Shown: positions 25,708 through 33,822 of the stretch, in pieces
How the letters are laid out: every line of letters starts with the position of its first letter
Position numbering within the stretch: the stretch's first letter is position 1
Assembly: GCA_900543915.1 (NCBI GenBank)
Contig: UQTB01000006.1
Coordinates: 1-64,000 of the forward strand
Source: an uncultured Eubacteriales bacterium
GTDB lineage: Bacteria; Bacillota; Clostridia; Christensenellales; Borkfalkiaceae
Direction of reading: 5' to 3'
DNA length: 64,000 nucleotides
The notes under the pieces: model-generated
The model's database searches: none
Told to the model about the DNA's origin: nothing
What the model saw: the letters and a program-made list of their open reading frames with translations, nothing else
Translations under genes and position numbers: made by a program

Positions 25708-26972
25708 AAAATCTTTGGAAAAAAATCTCCCTTATTTTGGCGGGCGCGGTCGTGGTGCTGTTTTTTTCCAACGACTTCGGCCTGATCGACGTGGAAAAGA
25801 CCGCCATCATCACCGCGATCGGCGTGGACCTTGCCGAGAGCGGCAACTTTGAACTGACCGTTCAGATCGCGGTGCCGCAGGTCTCCAGCTCGCAGTCCGA
25901 AAACAAGAAGGCGATCGTCTCCTGCGAGGGGGACACCGTCAGTTTCGCCCTGCACGAAATCGGCACGCGGACGGGATGGTACCCCAAACTGTCCTTCTGC
26001 AACCTCATCGTGCTGGGAGAAAAGATGCTGAACGAAGGCGACGTCACCGCGATCGTGGAATACTTCGCGCGGACGGTCAAAATACAGGACTCCGCCATCC
26101 TGACCGCCTGCGAGGACACGGCGAAAGAGCTGCTGCAGGTATCCACGCCGCTGGACAACCTCTCTGCGTTCGCGCTCCAGAAAATACTCATCAAAAATCC
26201 CGGCCAGGCCAACGACGTGTTTGCGGCGAATATCAAATTCTTCTCCATCGGTCTGTACTCTCAGAGCGGCGCTTCCCTCATCCCCTACATCAGGAAAATC
26301 GCCACTCACGGAGATCCGGGCGATAAGACCGGCAGCCCGACGGAGAGCGGCAGCTCCTCCGAAAGCGACCAGTCGCAGAGCGGCGATCAGGAATCGGGAG
26401 GGACCACCCAAAGCGGAAACATGGACGGCGGCGGCGGAACCACGGCCAAAGAATTCGTATTCGACGCCACCTCGTCCGTGCTCTTCAACCGCGGCACGCC
26501 CGTCGGCATCATGGACAGCGATATGACGCTGGCGATGAACTTTCTCATCCGCAGAAGCGGGGACACCGTTTACGGCGTTCACGACGTGATCAAAAACGGG
26601 ACGAAGGAAAATTACCTGCTCACCGTCACGGACAACGACTGCTCGCTCGATCTGCTGTTTGAAAACGGGAAGCCCGTGATGAACGTCAAAGCGCACCTCT
26701 TCGCGCAGATCGACGACACGACCGACCGACTGGACGGGGCGTCCGTGGCGGACAAATTCAATCTACCGCCGGAAGTCACGGAAAAGGCGGAAGAACAGTT
26801 TCGGGAGACCATCTATAAAATATACGATCTGGCAAAACAGACGGGAGTGGACATTTTCAAAATGAAAAACAAACTCTACCGCTTTCATCACAAATATTAC
26901 GAAGTCATGAAAGAGGATCTCTACGAACGCATGGAGATCCGGACGGACATCAGATTTGCCGGAAGGAACTGA
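25704..26972 (+). CDS. gerAC: Spore germination protein, GerAC-type, without lipobox
   Basis: A 422-residue Ger(x)C protein. The N-terminus has one hydrophobic helix (LILAGAVVVLFFS), then DVEKTAIITAIGVDLAESGNFELTVQIA and the usual three-domain body, ending in QFRETIYKIYDLAKQTGVDIF and YEVMKEDLYERM. GerAC proteins are normally lipoproteins, but the signal has no cysteine, so this one is probably held by an uncleaved helix. A Ser/Gly/Gln/Thr-rich linker at about residues 208-245 is unusual. AGGAG supports the start. Confidence 0.92.
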   Translation: MKNLWKKISLILAGAVVVLFFSNDFGLIDVEKTAIITAIGVDLAESGNFELTVQIAVPQVSSSQSENKKAIVSCEGDTVSFALHEIGTRTGWYPKLSFCNLIVLGEKMLNEGDVTAIVEYFARTVKIQDSAILTACEDTAKELLQVSTPLDNLSAFALQKILIKNPGQANDVFAANIKFFSIGLYSQSGASLIPYIRKIATHGDPGDKTGSPTESGSSSESDQSQSGDQESGGTTQSGNMDGGGGTTAKEFVFDATSSVLFNRGTPVGIMDSDMTLAMNFLIRRSGDTVYGVHDVIKNGTKENYLLTVTDNDCSLDLLFENGKPVMNVKAHLFAQIDDTTDRLDGASVADKFNLPPEVTEKAEEQFRETIYKIYDLAKQTGVDIFKMKNKLYRFHHKYYEVMKEDLYERMEIRTDIRFAGRN

Positions 26973-27022
26973 CCTGCCCCCGCGAAGCCGCGCGGAGAGC
27001 CGGCCGCCGTTCCGCCGAACTC

Positions 27023-27056
27023 GAAAAAACCGCCGGCTCAGCCGGCGGTTTTACGT
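27023..27056 (+). terminator. Terminator of the ger operon
   Basis: AAAACCGCCGGC, TCA loop, GCCGGCGGTTTTA: a strong stem with a short T tract. Confidence 0.8.
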
Positions 27057-27291
27057 TTACAGTCCCCTTTTATGCTGCCGGCAGCGCGCAAGCCGCGCTT
27101 TTTTGGTCTGACGGACATACGCTGCCTTCATGCTTCCTTCCACATATTGATTCCGCGCCTGCCCTCCTCATCCTCTCGTCTGTGAACGGAATACCCATAT
27201 CATTGCAATTTTCTTCTTACTCGCATTTTTTCGATTGACTATCCCCTTACAAAAAAGAGAGCAATAAAAAGCGCTGTCTATAAGATTTAAA

Positions 27292-27325
27292 GGAGCGAAG
27301 AATTGTAACATTCTTCGCTCCTTTT
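27292..27325. terminator. Bidirectional terminator-like hairpin
   Basis: A perfect 12-bp stem GGAGCGAAGAAT/ATTCTTCGCTCC with a 6-nt loop, with TTTTATT on the right and an A-rich left side. It can serve the convergent gene at 27389. Confidence 0.72.
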
Positions 27326-27388
27326 ATTGCCCGCTGAATTGTAATTTATCTTTTAATCGTTCAATTTTTTTCATTTTCATACTTTATC

Positions 27389-27616
27389 TTAATTTTCTTC
27401 CATTACCGGAGTAATCACAATTTTGCAGTCGCTGCAATAAAAAGATTTTGCCTTTTGCATTCTCAAAACCGGAACTTTTGTTAAATTAACGCCAACATCT
27501 GTTTTATTGTAAATTGTTGGAGGCACTTTCTCATTTTCGGGAATCCACATTAAAGCCATCTTACTTGCAGGAATATAACCGGCAGACATTTCTTTCTTAC
27601 AATAAGGACATTTCAT
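27389..27616 (-). CDS. Small zinc-ribbon protein (DUF6487-like)
   Basis: A 75-residue protein with two CxxC pairs: MKCPYCKK at the N-terminus and YCSDCKIV near residue 60. Between them lies a GYIPASKMALMWIP stretch typical of the small PF20097/DUF6487 proteins of Clostridia. It probably binds one zinc ion; no function is known. Its lower GC content differs from its neighbours. GAGGTAGT precedes the ATG. Confidence 0.8.
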   Translation of the reverse strand: MKCPYCKKEMSAGYIPASKMALMWIPENEKVPPTIYNKTDVGVNLTKVPVLRMQKAKSFYCSDCKIVITPVMEEN

Positions 27617-27793
27617 GTAACTACCTCTTTAATAAATCCATTGTTGTTTTCAAATGATAACATAATCAGCGTAAAAAGTAAAATAAATAGCGCACTTATC
27701 TTGCCTACAAGGGATCGTGCACTATATTGATATTCCCCAGTAAAAATTCCCTATGGGGACAGCGGGCATCTGCTCTCTTTTTCAGCCGCTCCG

Positions 27794-28867
27794 TCAAACA
27801 GGCCTCGGCAGCGCCGTGCCCGGCTTTTTCCCAGGGCGCTTTCCCAAAAGGCGCGCTCTGGCACGCGCCGTCAGAAGTTCGGGGCGCGCCGCGGCGTACC
27901 ACTCCAGCGTATCGAAGATGGTCCGCATGCTGCCGCGTACCGAATATCCCAGCTCTTCCTGCGCTTTTTTTGCGGAGAAATTTGCGTTGCAGGTGATCGT
28001 ATAGAGCGAATAAGCGGTAAACAAGGGCTTTTTTCCGCGCTTTAACGCCGTTTTTTCCAGCATCGGCGCGAACTTTGCCGCCAGCCGGACGGAAAACTCA
28101 AACACCCGCGCGCTCCTGCCCATCCGGAACCGCACGTAACGCATGATCTGCGAAATGCTCACGCGGTTTCCGCTCAGGAGATACCCTTCGCCCACTCTGC
28201 CGCGCAGAGCGGCGAGATAAACGCCGTTCGCGCAGTCTCTGACGTCCACAAAATTATAGCCTGCGCCCTTTAAAGAGACGTTCAGCTTGCCGTTTGCGAT
28301 GTCCAAAAGCAACGTCCCCATGCTGGACGTCTTATAGTCTTTCGGCCCGACGATCCCCGAAGGATAGACGACCACCGCGGGGAGCCCGCGCCTGATATAG
28401 TCGAAGACCAGACGGGTCGCGACGGTCTTGCTCTTTGCGTAATCGCCGACAATTTTATTTTCGTCAAACTCCGTCGGTTCCGTCATGACGGCGTTCCCCT
28501 CCGCAGGCTCGACGACGTGAACGGAACTCGTATAGACGAGCTTTTCGACCTTCTGCTGCAGGCACGCTTTCAGAACGTTTTCCGTCCCCCTGATATTGAC
28601 CTCGTAGACGCGGCTCTTGTCTCCGCCGGAAATATCGACGATCCCGGCCAGGTGAAAGACGATATCCCCTTCCGCGATGTTGCCGAGCAGGAAAGCGAAA
28701 TCCAGCACGTCTCCGTAGCGGATATCCACGCCCTTGCCCGCGAACATGCTCACGTCCTCGTGCGGCAGCGCAAAGACGGTAACGGTCCCGTCCCCCGCGA
28801 GCAGCAAGCGGTCCACCAGATTGTTTCCCAAGTGCCCCGTGGCACCCGTAACGACGTAATGTTTCAT
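27794..28867 (-). CDS. NAD-dependent epimerase/dehydratase (extended SDR)
   Basis: A 357-residue extended short-chain dehydrogenase. It has the dinucleotide motif TGATGHLGNN at residues 7-16, DVLDF for the adenine site, HLAGIVDI, and the catalytic YxxxK in VGDYAKSKTVATRLV preceded by YTSSVHVVEP (Ser). A C-terminal substrate domain ends in SVRGSMRTIFDTLEWYAA. It resembles dihydroflavonol-4-reductase or nucleoside-sugar epimerase-like enzymes; the substrate is not clear. AAGGAGG precedes the ATG. Monocistronic. Confidence 0.88.
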   Translation of the reverse strand: MKHYVVTGATGHLGNNLVDRLLLAGDGTVTVFALPHEDVSMFAGKGVDIRYGDVLDFAFLLGNIAEGDIVFHLAGIVDISGGDKSRVYEVNIRGTENVLKACLQQKVEKLVYTSSVHVVEPAEGNAVMTEPTEFDENKIVGDYAKSKTVATRLVFDYIRRGLPAVVVYPSGIVGPKDYKTSSMGTLLLDIANGKLNVSLKGAGYNFVDVRDCANGVYLAALRGRVGEGYLLSGNRVSISQIMRYVRFRMGRSARVFEFSVRLAAKFAPMLEKTALKRGKKPLFTAYSLYTITCNANFSAKKAQEELGYSVRGSMRTIFDTLEWYAAARPELLTARARARLLGKRPGKKPGTALPRPV

Positions 28868-28996
28868 GGCAATCCTCCTTTTGTAAGCCCTGAAAATTGC
28901 CCCCTCCCGAAGAAAAAACAGCTTTCCTTTCTTTTACTATTATTATACCACCGAAATGAAGCCGCGAACCCATGAACTTTTTCGTTTTTGTAACGA

Positions 28997-29653
28997 TTAT
29001 CCGTGATTTTGCTGTAATAATTTCAGTACATTTCCCAATTCTTCCACCGTTTTGGCCACGATATCGGCGCCGGCAGCCTCCAGTTCGCCCGCTTCCGCGA
29101 AGCCGTATCCCGCGCCCACGCACAAGAGGCCGTTCGCCTTCGCCCCCGCGACGTCGTACTTGCGGTCGCCCACCATCACGGTCTCCGCTTTCCCCGCGCC
29201 GAGCGCTTTCAGCGCCCGCCCGATCACCGCGCTTTTTTCTCCCCCCGCTCCGTCCGGCGCGGCGCCGACGACCGCGTCGAAATACCCTTCCAGCGAAAAG
29301 GCGGAGAGAATCTGCCTGACGAACACTTCGGGCTTGGACGAAGCCACCGCGAGGTGCGCTCCACCCGCTTTCAGCGCGGAGAGCACGTCCTCTATCCCCT
29401 CGTAAGGCGCGTTTTCAAAGACGCCTTGCCGGACAAACCGGACGCGGTAAAGCGCGGCTGCCCGCTCCGCATCCTCCTCCGAAAAGCCGTAAAAATCCAT
29501 AAACGCCTCTTTGAGAGGCGGCCCGATGAATTTTCTGAGGTCTTCCCGTCTCTCTTCGATGCCGAACGCCGCAAGCGCGCTCTGCACGCAGCCCGTAATC
29601 CCTTCCTGCGGGTCGGTCAGCGTGCCGTCCAAGTCAAATAAAAAATAATTCAT
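28997..29653 (-). CDS. HAD-family hydrolase, phosphoglycolate phosphatase-like
   Basis: A 218-residue HAD phosphatase. Motif I FDLDGTLTD lies at residues 5-13, motif II is VASSKPEV, motif III has the Lys of GGEKSAVIG, and motif IV is VMVGDRKYDVAGAKANGL. The helical cap between motifs I and II marks the PGP/PpaX-like subclass, which dephosphorylates phosphoglycolate or similar small metabolites or pyrophosphate. The ATG at 29653 begins right at the domain; a 12-codon extension is possible but would run into the promoter region. Confidence 0.9.
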   Translation of the reverse strand: MNYFLFDLDGTLTDPQEGITGCVQSALAAFGIEERREDLRKFIGPPLKEAFMDFYGFSEEDAERAAALYRVRFVRQGVFENAPYEGIEDVLSALKAGGAHLAVASSKPEVFVRQILSAFSLEGYFDAVVGAAPDGAGGEKSAVIGRALKALGAGKAETVMVGDRKYDVAGAKANGLLCVGAGYGFAEAGELEAAGADIVAKTVEELGNVLKLLQQNHG

Positions 29654-29712
29654 ACCGCCGATTATACCACGCGCGGCGGCGGTTGTCAATCCATTCCCGC
29701 CCTGTAATTTTC

Positions 29713-29741
29713 TTGCCTTTTTGCGCGGATTCTGCTATACT
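29713..29741 (+). promoter_or_regulatory. Promoter of the 96-residue membrane protein
   Basis: TTGCCT (29713-29718), 17 bp, TATACT (29736-29741), 20 bp before the ATG. Confidence 0.65.
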
Positions 29742-29760
29742 GTGAAAAAGAGGAAACGAT

Positions 29761-30051
29761 ATGGAACAGAGCAATTATGAAATGAGAGAAAGCAAGTTGA
29801 TCAGGCACGGGCAGCGCGTCTCCGTCGGAACGCTCGTCTTTTCGCTGATCGCCGCCCTGTACGCGCTGTCCTGCGTACTCCTTCAGTACGGCGTCATTCC
29901 GCTCGAGGGAGCGGGGCGCATCGCCCTGATCGCCGCTGGCGGCGGGGTGACGCTGATCGCCTTTCTCCTCGTGCTGATCGACTCCTTCCGCTACCGCAGA
30001 GAATACCGGCAGTTTACGGAGGACTTCGGCGATCCGAAACGCCCGTCCTGA
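29761..30051 (+). CDS. Small two-helix membrane protein
   Basis: A 96-residue protein with two membrane helices (about residues 23-43 and 52-76) and charged ends, an EMRESKLIRHGQRVS N-terminus and an RYRREYRQFTEDFG tail. AGAGGAAA precedes the ATG and a promoter lies just upstream. No family recognised. Confidence 0.78.
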   Translation: MEQSNYEMRESKLIRHGQRVSVGTLVFSLIAALYALSCVLLQYGVIPLEGAGRIALIAAGGGVTLIAFLLVLIDSFRYRREYRQFTEDFGDPKRPS

Positions 30052-30488
30052 CATTTCTCCCCGCATGCGCAGCGGGGATTTTTTTATTGAAAAAATCTTT
30101 TTTATTTTCTTTCTATTTATATAAACCAGTCTGATTTTTATATTTTTTCATAAAAAATATGTATATAAACTGATAATTTATGCAAATTCGCTTGACTTTT
30201 CGCTCTGAATGTCGTAATCTTTTCATAAGAGGCGACGCCGCACGGCACCGCCGAGAGGGAGAGCAGACGATCATTGCGGTTTTTTACCGCCCCGCCGGGG
30301 CGGGCGGCGCCTTATCCCTCTTTCGGGAAAGGCGTTTTTTTGTTTTTCCCCCGACAAAGCCCATACACCGATTTTCTTCTTGAATCAGCAGCGTCCCGCC
30401 GCCCTTTTCGCAGCGGGGCGCTGCTGCGTTGTAGCCGATTTTTCCGCCGCGGCATACACTGTAACGAGAATTTTTCAAGGAGAACGCT
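30052..30488 (+). other. Intergenic leader of the amidase-like gene
   Basis: Holds a terminator for the gene on the left (CCCCGC/GCGGGG with TTTTTTT, 30059-30085), a very AT-rich stretch, and a promoter TTGACT (30192-30197)-17 bp-TAATCT (30215-30220). A leader of about 260 nt with several GC-rich hairpins follows (for example near 30285-30310 and 30398-30425). A leader this long before a cell-wall gene suggests RNA-level control, but I recognise no riboswitch. Confidence 0.55.
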
Positions 30489-31544
30489 ATGCCCAACAAC
30501 CGCTATTATCTCGGTGCGAATGACGAACACGGCGTAAACCCGCCGACCGACGGAAAGCGAACCCCCGTCATGCCTTACTTAAACAGACGCATTTACGAAA
30601 ACGAATTCAACGCCGCGGCGAAAAACGACTTTATCGAGGCGGCGCTGCGCAACGACTTCCGCATTTACGACGTCAAGCCCGAACAGCAGGACGTTTCCAT
30701 CTCCACCCGCGTGCGCCGCACAAACGCGCAGGGACTGACGCTGGTCCTCACGTTCGCGTACAACGCCTTCGGGAGCGGAAACACCTTCAACTCGGTGAAC
30801 GGCTTCGAGACCTTTTATTCCCTCAAAAATCCCGATCCGGACGACAGCCGCGCGCTTGCGGAGGATATTTTCGACGCGCTCGAACAGGGCACCTCCCAGA
30901 AGCCCCGCCAGGTGGGAACGCTGGATATCGGGATGCTTTCCTCCGTCAATTGCCCGGCGGCGCTCATCGAAGCGGGATATATGACCAATCTGCAGGACGC
31001 GAAACTGATGCTGGACTGGAACTTTCAGACCGCCGTCGCGGAGAGCGCGCTGCGCGGAACCGTCAACTACCTGGGATCGGGCGCGAGCTATACCGGGCGG
31101 GATAACCTCGCCGTTTATCCCCTGCTGAAGACGGGCAGCCGCGGCAACTTCGTGATGCTCGCGCAGTTCCTGCTCGCGCATTTCGGCTATGAGCTCGAGG
31201 CAGACGGCATCTTCGGGTCGCGGACGGAAACCGTCGTGCGCCGCTTTCAGTCCGAAAACAGCCTCGCATCGGACGGCATCGTGGGAAACGACACCTGGAA
31301 AACGCTGCTCTATCTCCCCCCGTATCCCACGCTTTCGTACGGCAAAAAGGGCGTCTATGTCAAATTCCTCCAATCCAAGCTCACCGCAAAGCTGTATCCG
31401 ACGGGCAACATCGACGGCATCTTCGGGAATGCCACGCTGAACGCCGTCAAGCAGTTCCAGTCCGAAAACGGACTGACGGTAGACGGAATTGTCGGGCCGA
31501 ATACCTGGGCGGCGCTCGCAGTGATCGGCGGCGGCAGAAACTGA
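30489..31544 (+). CDS. Amidase_3-like domain (degenerate) plus two peptidoglycan-binding repeats
   Basis: A 351-residue protein. Residues 5-185 follow the N-acetylmuramoyl-L-alanine amidase pattern (NDEHGV, DGKRTPVMPYLNRRIYENEFN, STRVRRTNAQG, CPAALIEAGYMTN with the catalytic Glu161). However, the strand that normally carries the second zinc His (SIHxNA) reads TFAYNA, with Ala90 in its place. Two PG_binding_1 repeats follow (about 207-270 and 283-345), each with DGIFG and DGIVG motifs. No signal peptide is visible. AAGGAG precedes the ATG. It may bind peptidoglycan without cutting it, or use a changed metal site. Confidence 0.85.
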   Translation: MPNNRYYLGANDEHGVNPPTDGKRTPVMPYLNRRIYENEFNAAAKNDFIEAALRNDFRIYDVKPEQQDVSISTRVRRTNAQGLTLVLTFAYNAFGSGNTFNSVNGFETFYSLKNPDPDDSRALAEDIFDALEQGTSQKPRQVGTLDIGMLSSVNCPAALIEAGYMTNLQDAKLMLDWNFQTAVAESALRGTVNYLGSGASYTGRDNLAVYPLLKTGSRGNFVMLAQFLLAHFGYELEADGIFGSRTETVVRRFQSENSLASDGIVGNDTWKTLLYLPPYPTLSYGKKGVYVKFLQSKLTAKLYPTGNIDGIFGNATLNAVKQFQSENGLTVDGIVGPNTWAALAVIGGGRN

Positions 31545-31550
31545 CGGCAA

Positions 31551-31583
31551 CGGGCGTTTTCTTTCGGGAGAACGCCCGTTTTT
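31551..31583 (+). terminator. Terminator of the amidase-like gene
   Basis: AACGGGCGTTTTC, short loop, GAGAACGCCCGTTTTT directly after the stop. Confidence 0.82.
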
Positions 31584-32132
31584 CAGACTTCTCCCCCTGC
31601 CGTTTTCCCCGGCTGAACGCGCAGGCGGAGGCATATTCCCTCCTGCTCTGAAAAAGGAATCCCCCGCTGATCAAAAAATTTAACGGCGCCGGCAGGGCGT
31701 CTGACGATGAAATACCGCGAAATCGGAAAACAGGGAGAATCGTTACAGAACGATATCCTTTACATGATGATCCCTTCTATCCCCTCCGCGCGGGGTACCG
31801 CCTGCTTCCCTTCTTTGCATCGCTGCCGCCCTGTCAGCAGAACACGCTGACAGGGCAAATCTTTTGCCGCATTGCGCACCTGCGCCCCTCTCGTATTCAA
31901 TCCCGTTTTCCCTTATTTTTGATAAAAATTTCCGAATCTTTCTGCGCTTTCCGCGGGAAAACCGGGAGATAAGCTGAGATCTCTTTTCCAAAATGCGGGC
32001 CGACAAATCCGGTCTGAACGCCTCAATGATAAAAAATACCGGCTTATTTTTCAAAACCCCCTTGACAAAACGGCGTTTCCATGTTAAAATAAATGTATCA
32101 AAATATGTTCTCGCGAACACAATTAGGAGAAA
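31584..32132 (+). other. Intergenic region with possible aldo/keto reductase fragment
   Basis: At 31707 an ATG opens MKYREIGKQGE, close to the usual N-terminus of aldo/keto reductases (MKYRxxGKTGE). Homology ends after about a dozen residues and the frame stops near 31850. A hairpin, GCCCTGTCAG/CTGACAGGGC, lies at 31828-31856. The rest, up to the promoter at 32062, shows nothing. Confidence 0.35.
32062..32090 (+). promoter_or_regulatory. Promoter of the SGNH lipoprotein gene
   Basis: TTGACA (32062-32067), 17 bp, TAAAAT (32085-32090), about 45 bp before the start codon. Confidence 0.8.
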
Positions 32133-33068
32133 ATGATGAAACGATTTTTTTTGTTGCTGCTGGCTTTTCTGTGTTTCCTGATTCCCGTCGGCTGCGGCGA
32201 TCCTGACAGCGGCCAAAAGCCATCCGAACCGACCGTGCCGTCTGAACCGGAGGTTCCCGAAAAGCCCGCCTATCAGAACGCTTACCTGAATAAAAAGGAC
32301 GGTCTGAAAATCCTCGCGATCGGAAACAGCTTCACTTACGTGAGCACGCAATATCTCTGGGAAGTGCTCGACGACCTCGGCTTTACGAACGTAAAAGTGG
32401 CGCGGCTCTACATCGGCGGCACGTCGATCAGCCAGCACGCGGCGAATTTTTCCACCAACGCTTCCTATTCCTTCGACTATAAGACCGGAACCAAATGGAG
32501 AAAAGCGGCGATGAGCGCGATGAACGCCGTCACTTCGGACGAATGGGACGTCATCACCCTGCAGCAGCAGAGCGCGGACGCCGGCAATCCCTCCTCCTTC
32601 CGGGACAGCGACTTCGACACCATTGTGAACAAGCTGAACGCGTGGAACGGGAATGAGAACTATACGCTGGCCTGGCTGATGACCTGGGCTTATGAAACGG
32701 GCTGCGATTATCATTATTTCGCGCAATACAACAACGATCAGGCGTACATGTACGAGTGCATCGTCAACACCACGATCGAAAAAATAATTCCGAACCGAAT
32801 GTTCACGCAGATCATTCCGCTGGGCACCGCCGTTCAGAACGCACGCACCGGTCAGCTGGGAGATGAGCTCACGATGGACGGCTACCATCTGAACGATCTC
32901 GGCGACTACATTGCCGCCGTCTGCTGGGCGAAGGCAATGACGAACTGCGACCTCTCTGCTCTCGATTATGTGCCTGAAACACTCAAAGACTATGAAAACC
33001 TGCCCGAGATCGCGCGCATCTGCGCGGAGCGCGCGGTGAGCGAAATGTTCGTACAGAATTCTTATTGA
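32133..33068 (+). CDS. SGNH-hydrolase lipoprotein (DUF4886-like)
   Basis: A 311-residue lipoprotein. The signal peptide ends in L-I-P-V-G-C, and a Pro/Glu-rich linker (about 25-48) keeps the domain off the membrane. The domain is SGNH-type: block I ILAIGNSFTYVS with the nucleophile Ser, YIGGTSI, block III ITLQQQSAD, and block V DGYHLND with the catalytic Asp/His. DUF4886 proteins are thought to be carbohydrate esterases, often in polysaccharide-use loci. It precedes a LacI-controlled sugar locus but is separated from it by the divergent pfl genes. The start may be either of two adjacent ATGs behind AGGAG. Confidence 0.85.
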   Translation: MMKRFFLLLLAFLCFLIPVGCGDPDSGQKPSEPTVPSEPEVPEKPAYQNAYLNKKDGLKILAIGNSFTYVSTQYLWEVLDDLGFTNVKVARLYIGGTSISQHAANFSTNASYSFDYKTGTKWRKAAMSAMNAVTSDEWDVITLQQQSADAGNPSSFRDSDFDTIVNKLNAWNGNENYTLAWLMTWAYETGCDYHYFAQYNNDQAYMYECIVNTTIEKIIPNRMFTQIIPLGTAVQNARTGQLGDELTMDGYHLNDLGDYIAAVCWAKAMTNCDLSALDYVPETLKDYENLPEIARICAERAVSEMFVQNSY

Positions 33069-33097
33069 CCGTCTCTGCGATAAATATTCAGAAAAAG

Positions 33098-33133
33098 AGA
33101 GCCTGCACGGCCGTATCCGGCCGTGCAGGCTCT
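33098..33133. terminator. Bidirectional terminator between SGNH gene and pflA
   Basis: A near-perfect 16-bp stem (GAGCCTGCACGGCCGT and its complement) with a tiny loop, between two convergent stop codons. Confidence 0.75.
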
Positions 33134-33147
33134 TCTGCTTTCGGTTT

Positions 33148-33822
33148 TCAGTTTTCCTTCAGGAGCGCTTCTGCCCGCAGCAGATCCGCTTCCTCCGCTT
33201 CCCGATAGGGCTCGTACGAAAAAGGCAGGTTCAGCCGCTCGTACTTTTCCGCGCACAGTTTCCGAAAGGGCAGAAACTTTACGCGCCCGACGCATGCGTG
33301 CGCTGCCAGCTTCCGGAGGGCGGAGATCTTTTCTTCGCCGTCGTTTTTCCCCGGAACCAGAACGTTTGTCAGCACTACGGGCTTGTTCCGGCGGTCGCAG
33401 ACGGCCAGAAACGCGTCGTATGCGCATACGTCGTCCGTTTCCTGATTCTTTACGTCCACCAGAAAGGAGTCCGCCGCGGCGATCAGGCGTTCGTCCGCGA
33501 TCTGCCCGTTGGTCTCCACCGCGACGTCCATTCCGCCCGCATGCAGCCGTTCGATCAGACTGAGACAGAAATCCCGCTGGAAAAAGGGCTCTCCCCCCGA
33601 CAGCGTGACGCCGCCCTTTCTGAGATACGGACGGTAGCGGAAACAGCGCGCGGCGACCGCTTCCGCCGTCTCCTCCCGCCCCTGCCGAAAGAGCGTTTCG
33701 GGATTATGGCAGAAGGGACACCGCAGATTGCAGCCGGAGAAAAACACGACGACGCGCAGCCCCGCGCCGTCCACGCCCGAACCGCAGTAGACCGAATCGA
33801 GAAAGCCCTTACATGCTTCCAT
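33148..33822 (-). CDS. pflA: Pyruvate formate-lyase activating enzyme
   Basis: A 224-residue radical SAM enzyme that makes the glycyl radical on PFL. The CxxxCxxC cluster motif is GCNLRCPFCHNPET (about residues 30-43), followed by the SAM motif GGVTLSGGEPFFQ. No second ferredoxin-like cluster domain is present, so it is the simple PflA type. It is translated with pflB: its ATG lies 14 bp inside the 3' end of pflB. Confidence 0.95.
   Translation of the reverse strand: MEACKGFLDSVYCGSGVDGAGLRVVVFFSGCNLRCPFCHNPETLFRQGREETAEAVAARCFRYRPYLRKGGVTLSGGEPFFQRDFCLSLIERLHAGGMDVAVETNGQIADERLIAAADSFLVDVKNQETDDVCAYDAFLAVCDRRNKPVVLTNVLVPGKNDGEEKISALRKLAAHACVGRVKFLPFRKLCAEKYERLNLPFSYEPYREAEEADLLRAEALLKEN

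Larger units (their letters stand above)
26973..27388. other. Intergenic region, two hairpins, no gene
   Basis: The ger operon terminator lies at 27023-27056 and a second hairpin at 27292-27325. Nothing between looks coded. Confidence 0.5.

Noticed and set aside
30221..30488. Riboswitch in the long leader of the amidase-like gene
   Set aside because: Several hairpins are present, but I could not match any known riboswitch core, so it is described only as a structured leader.
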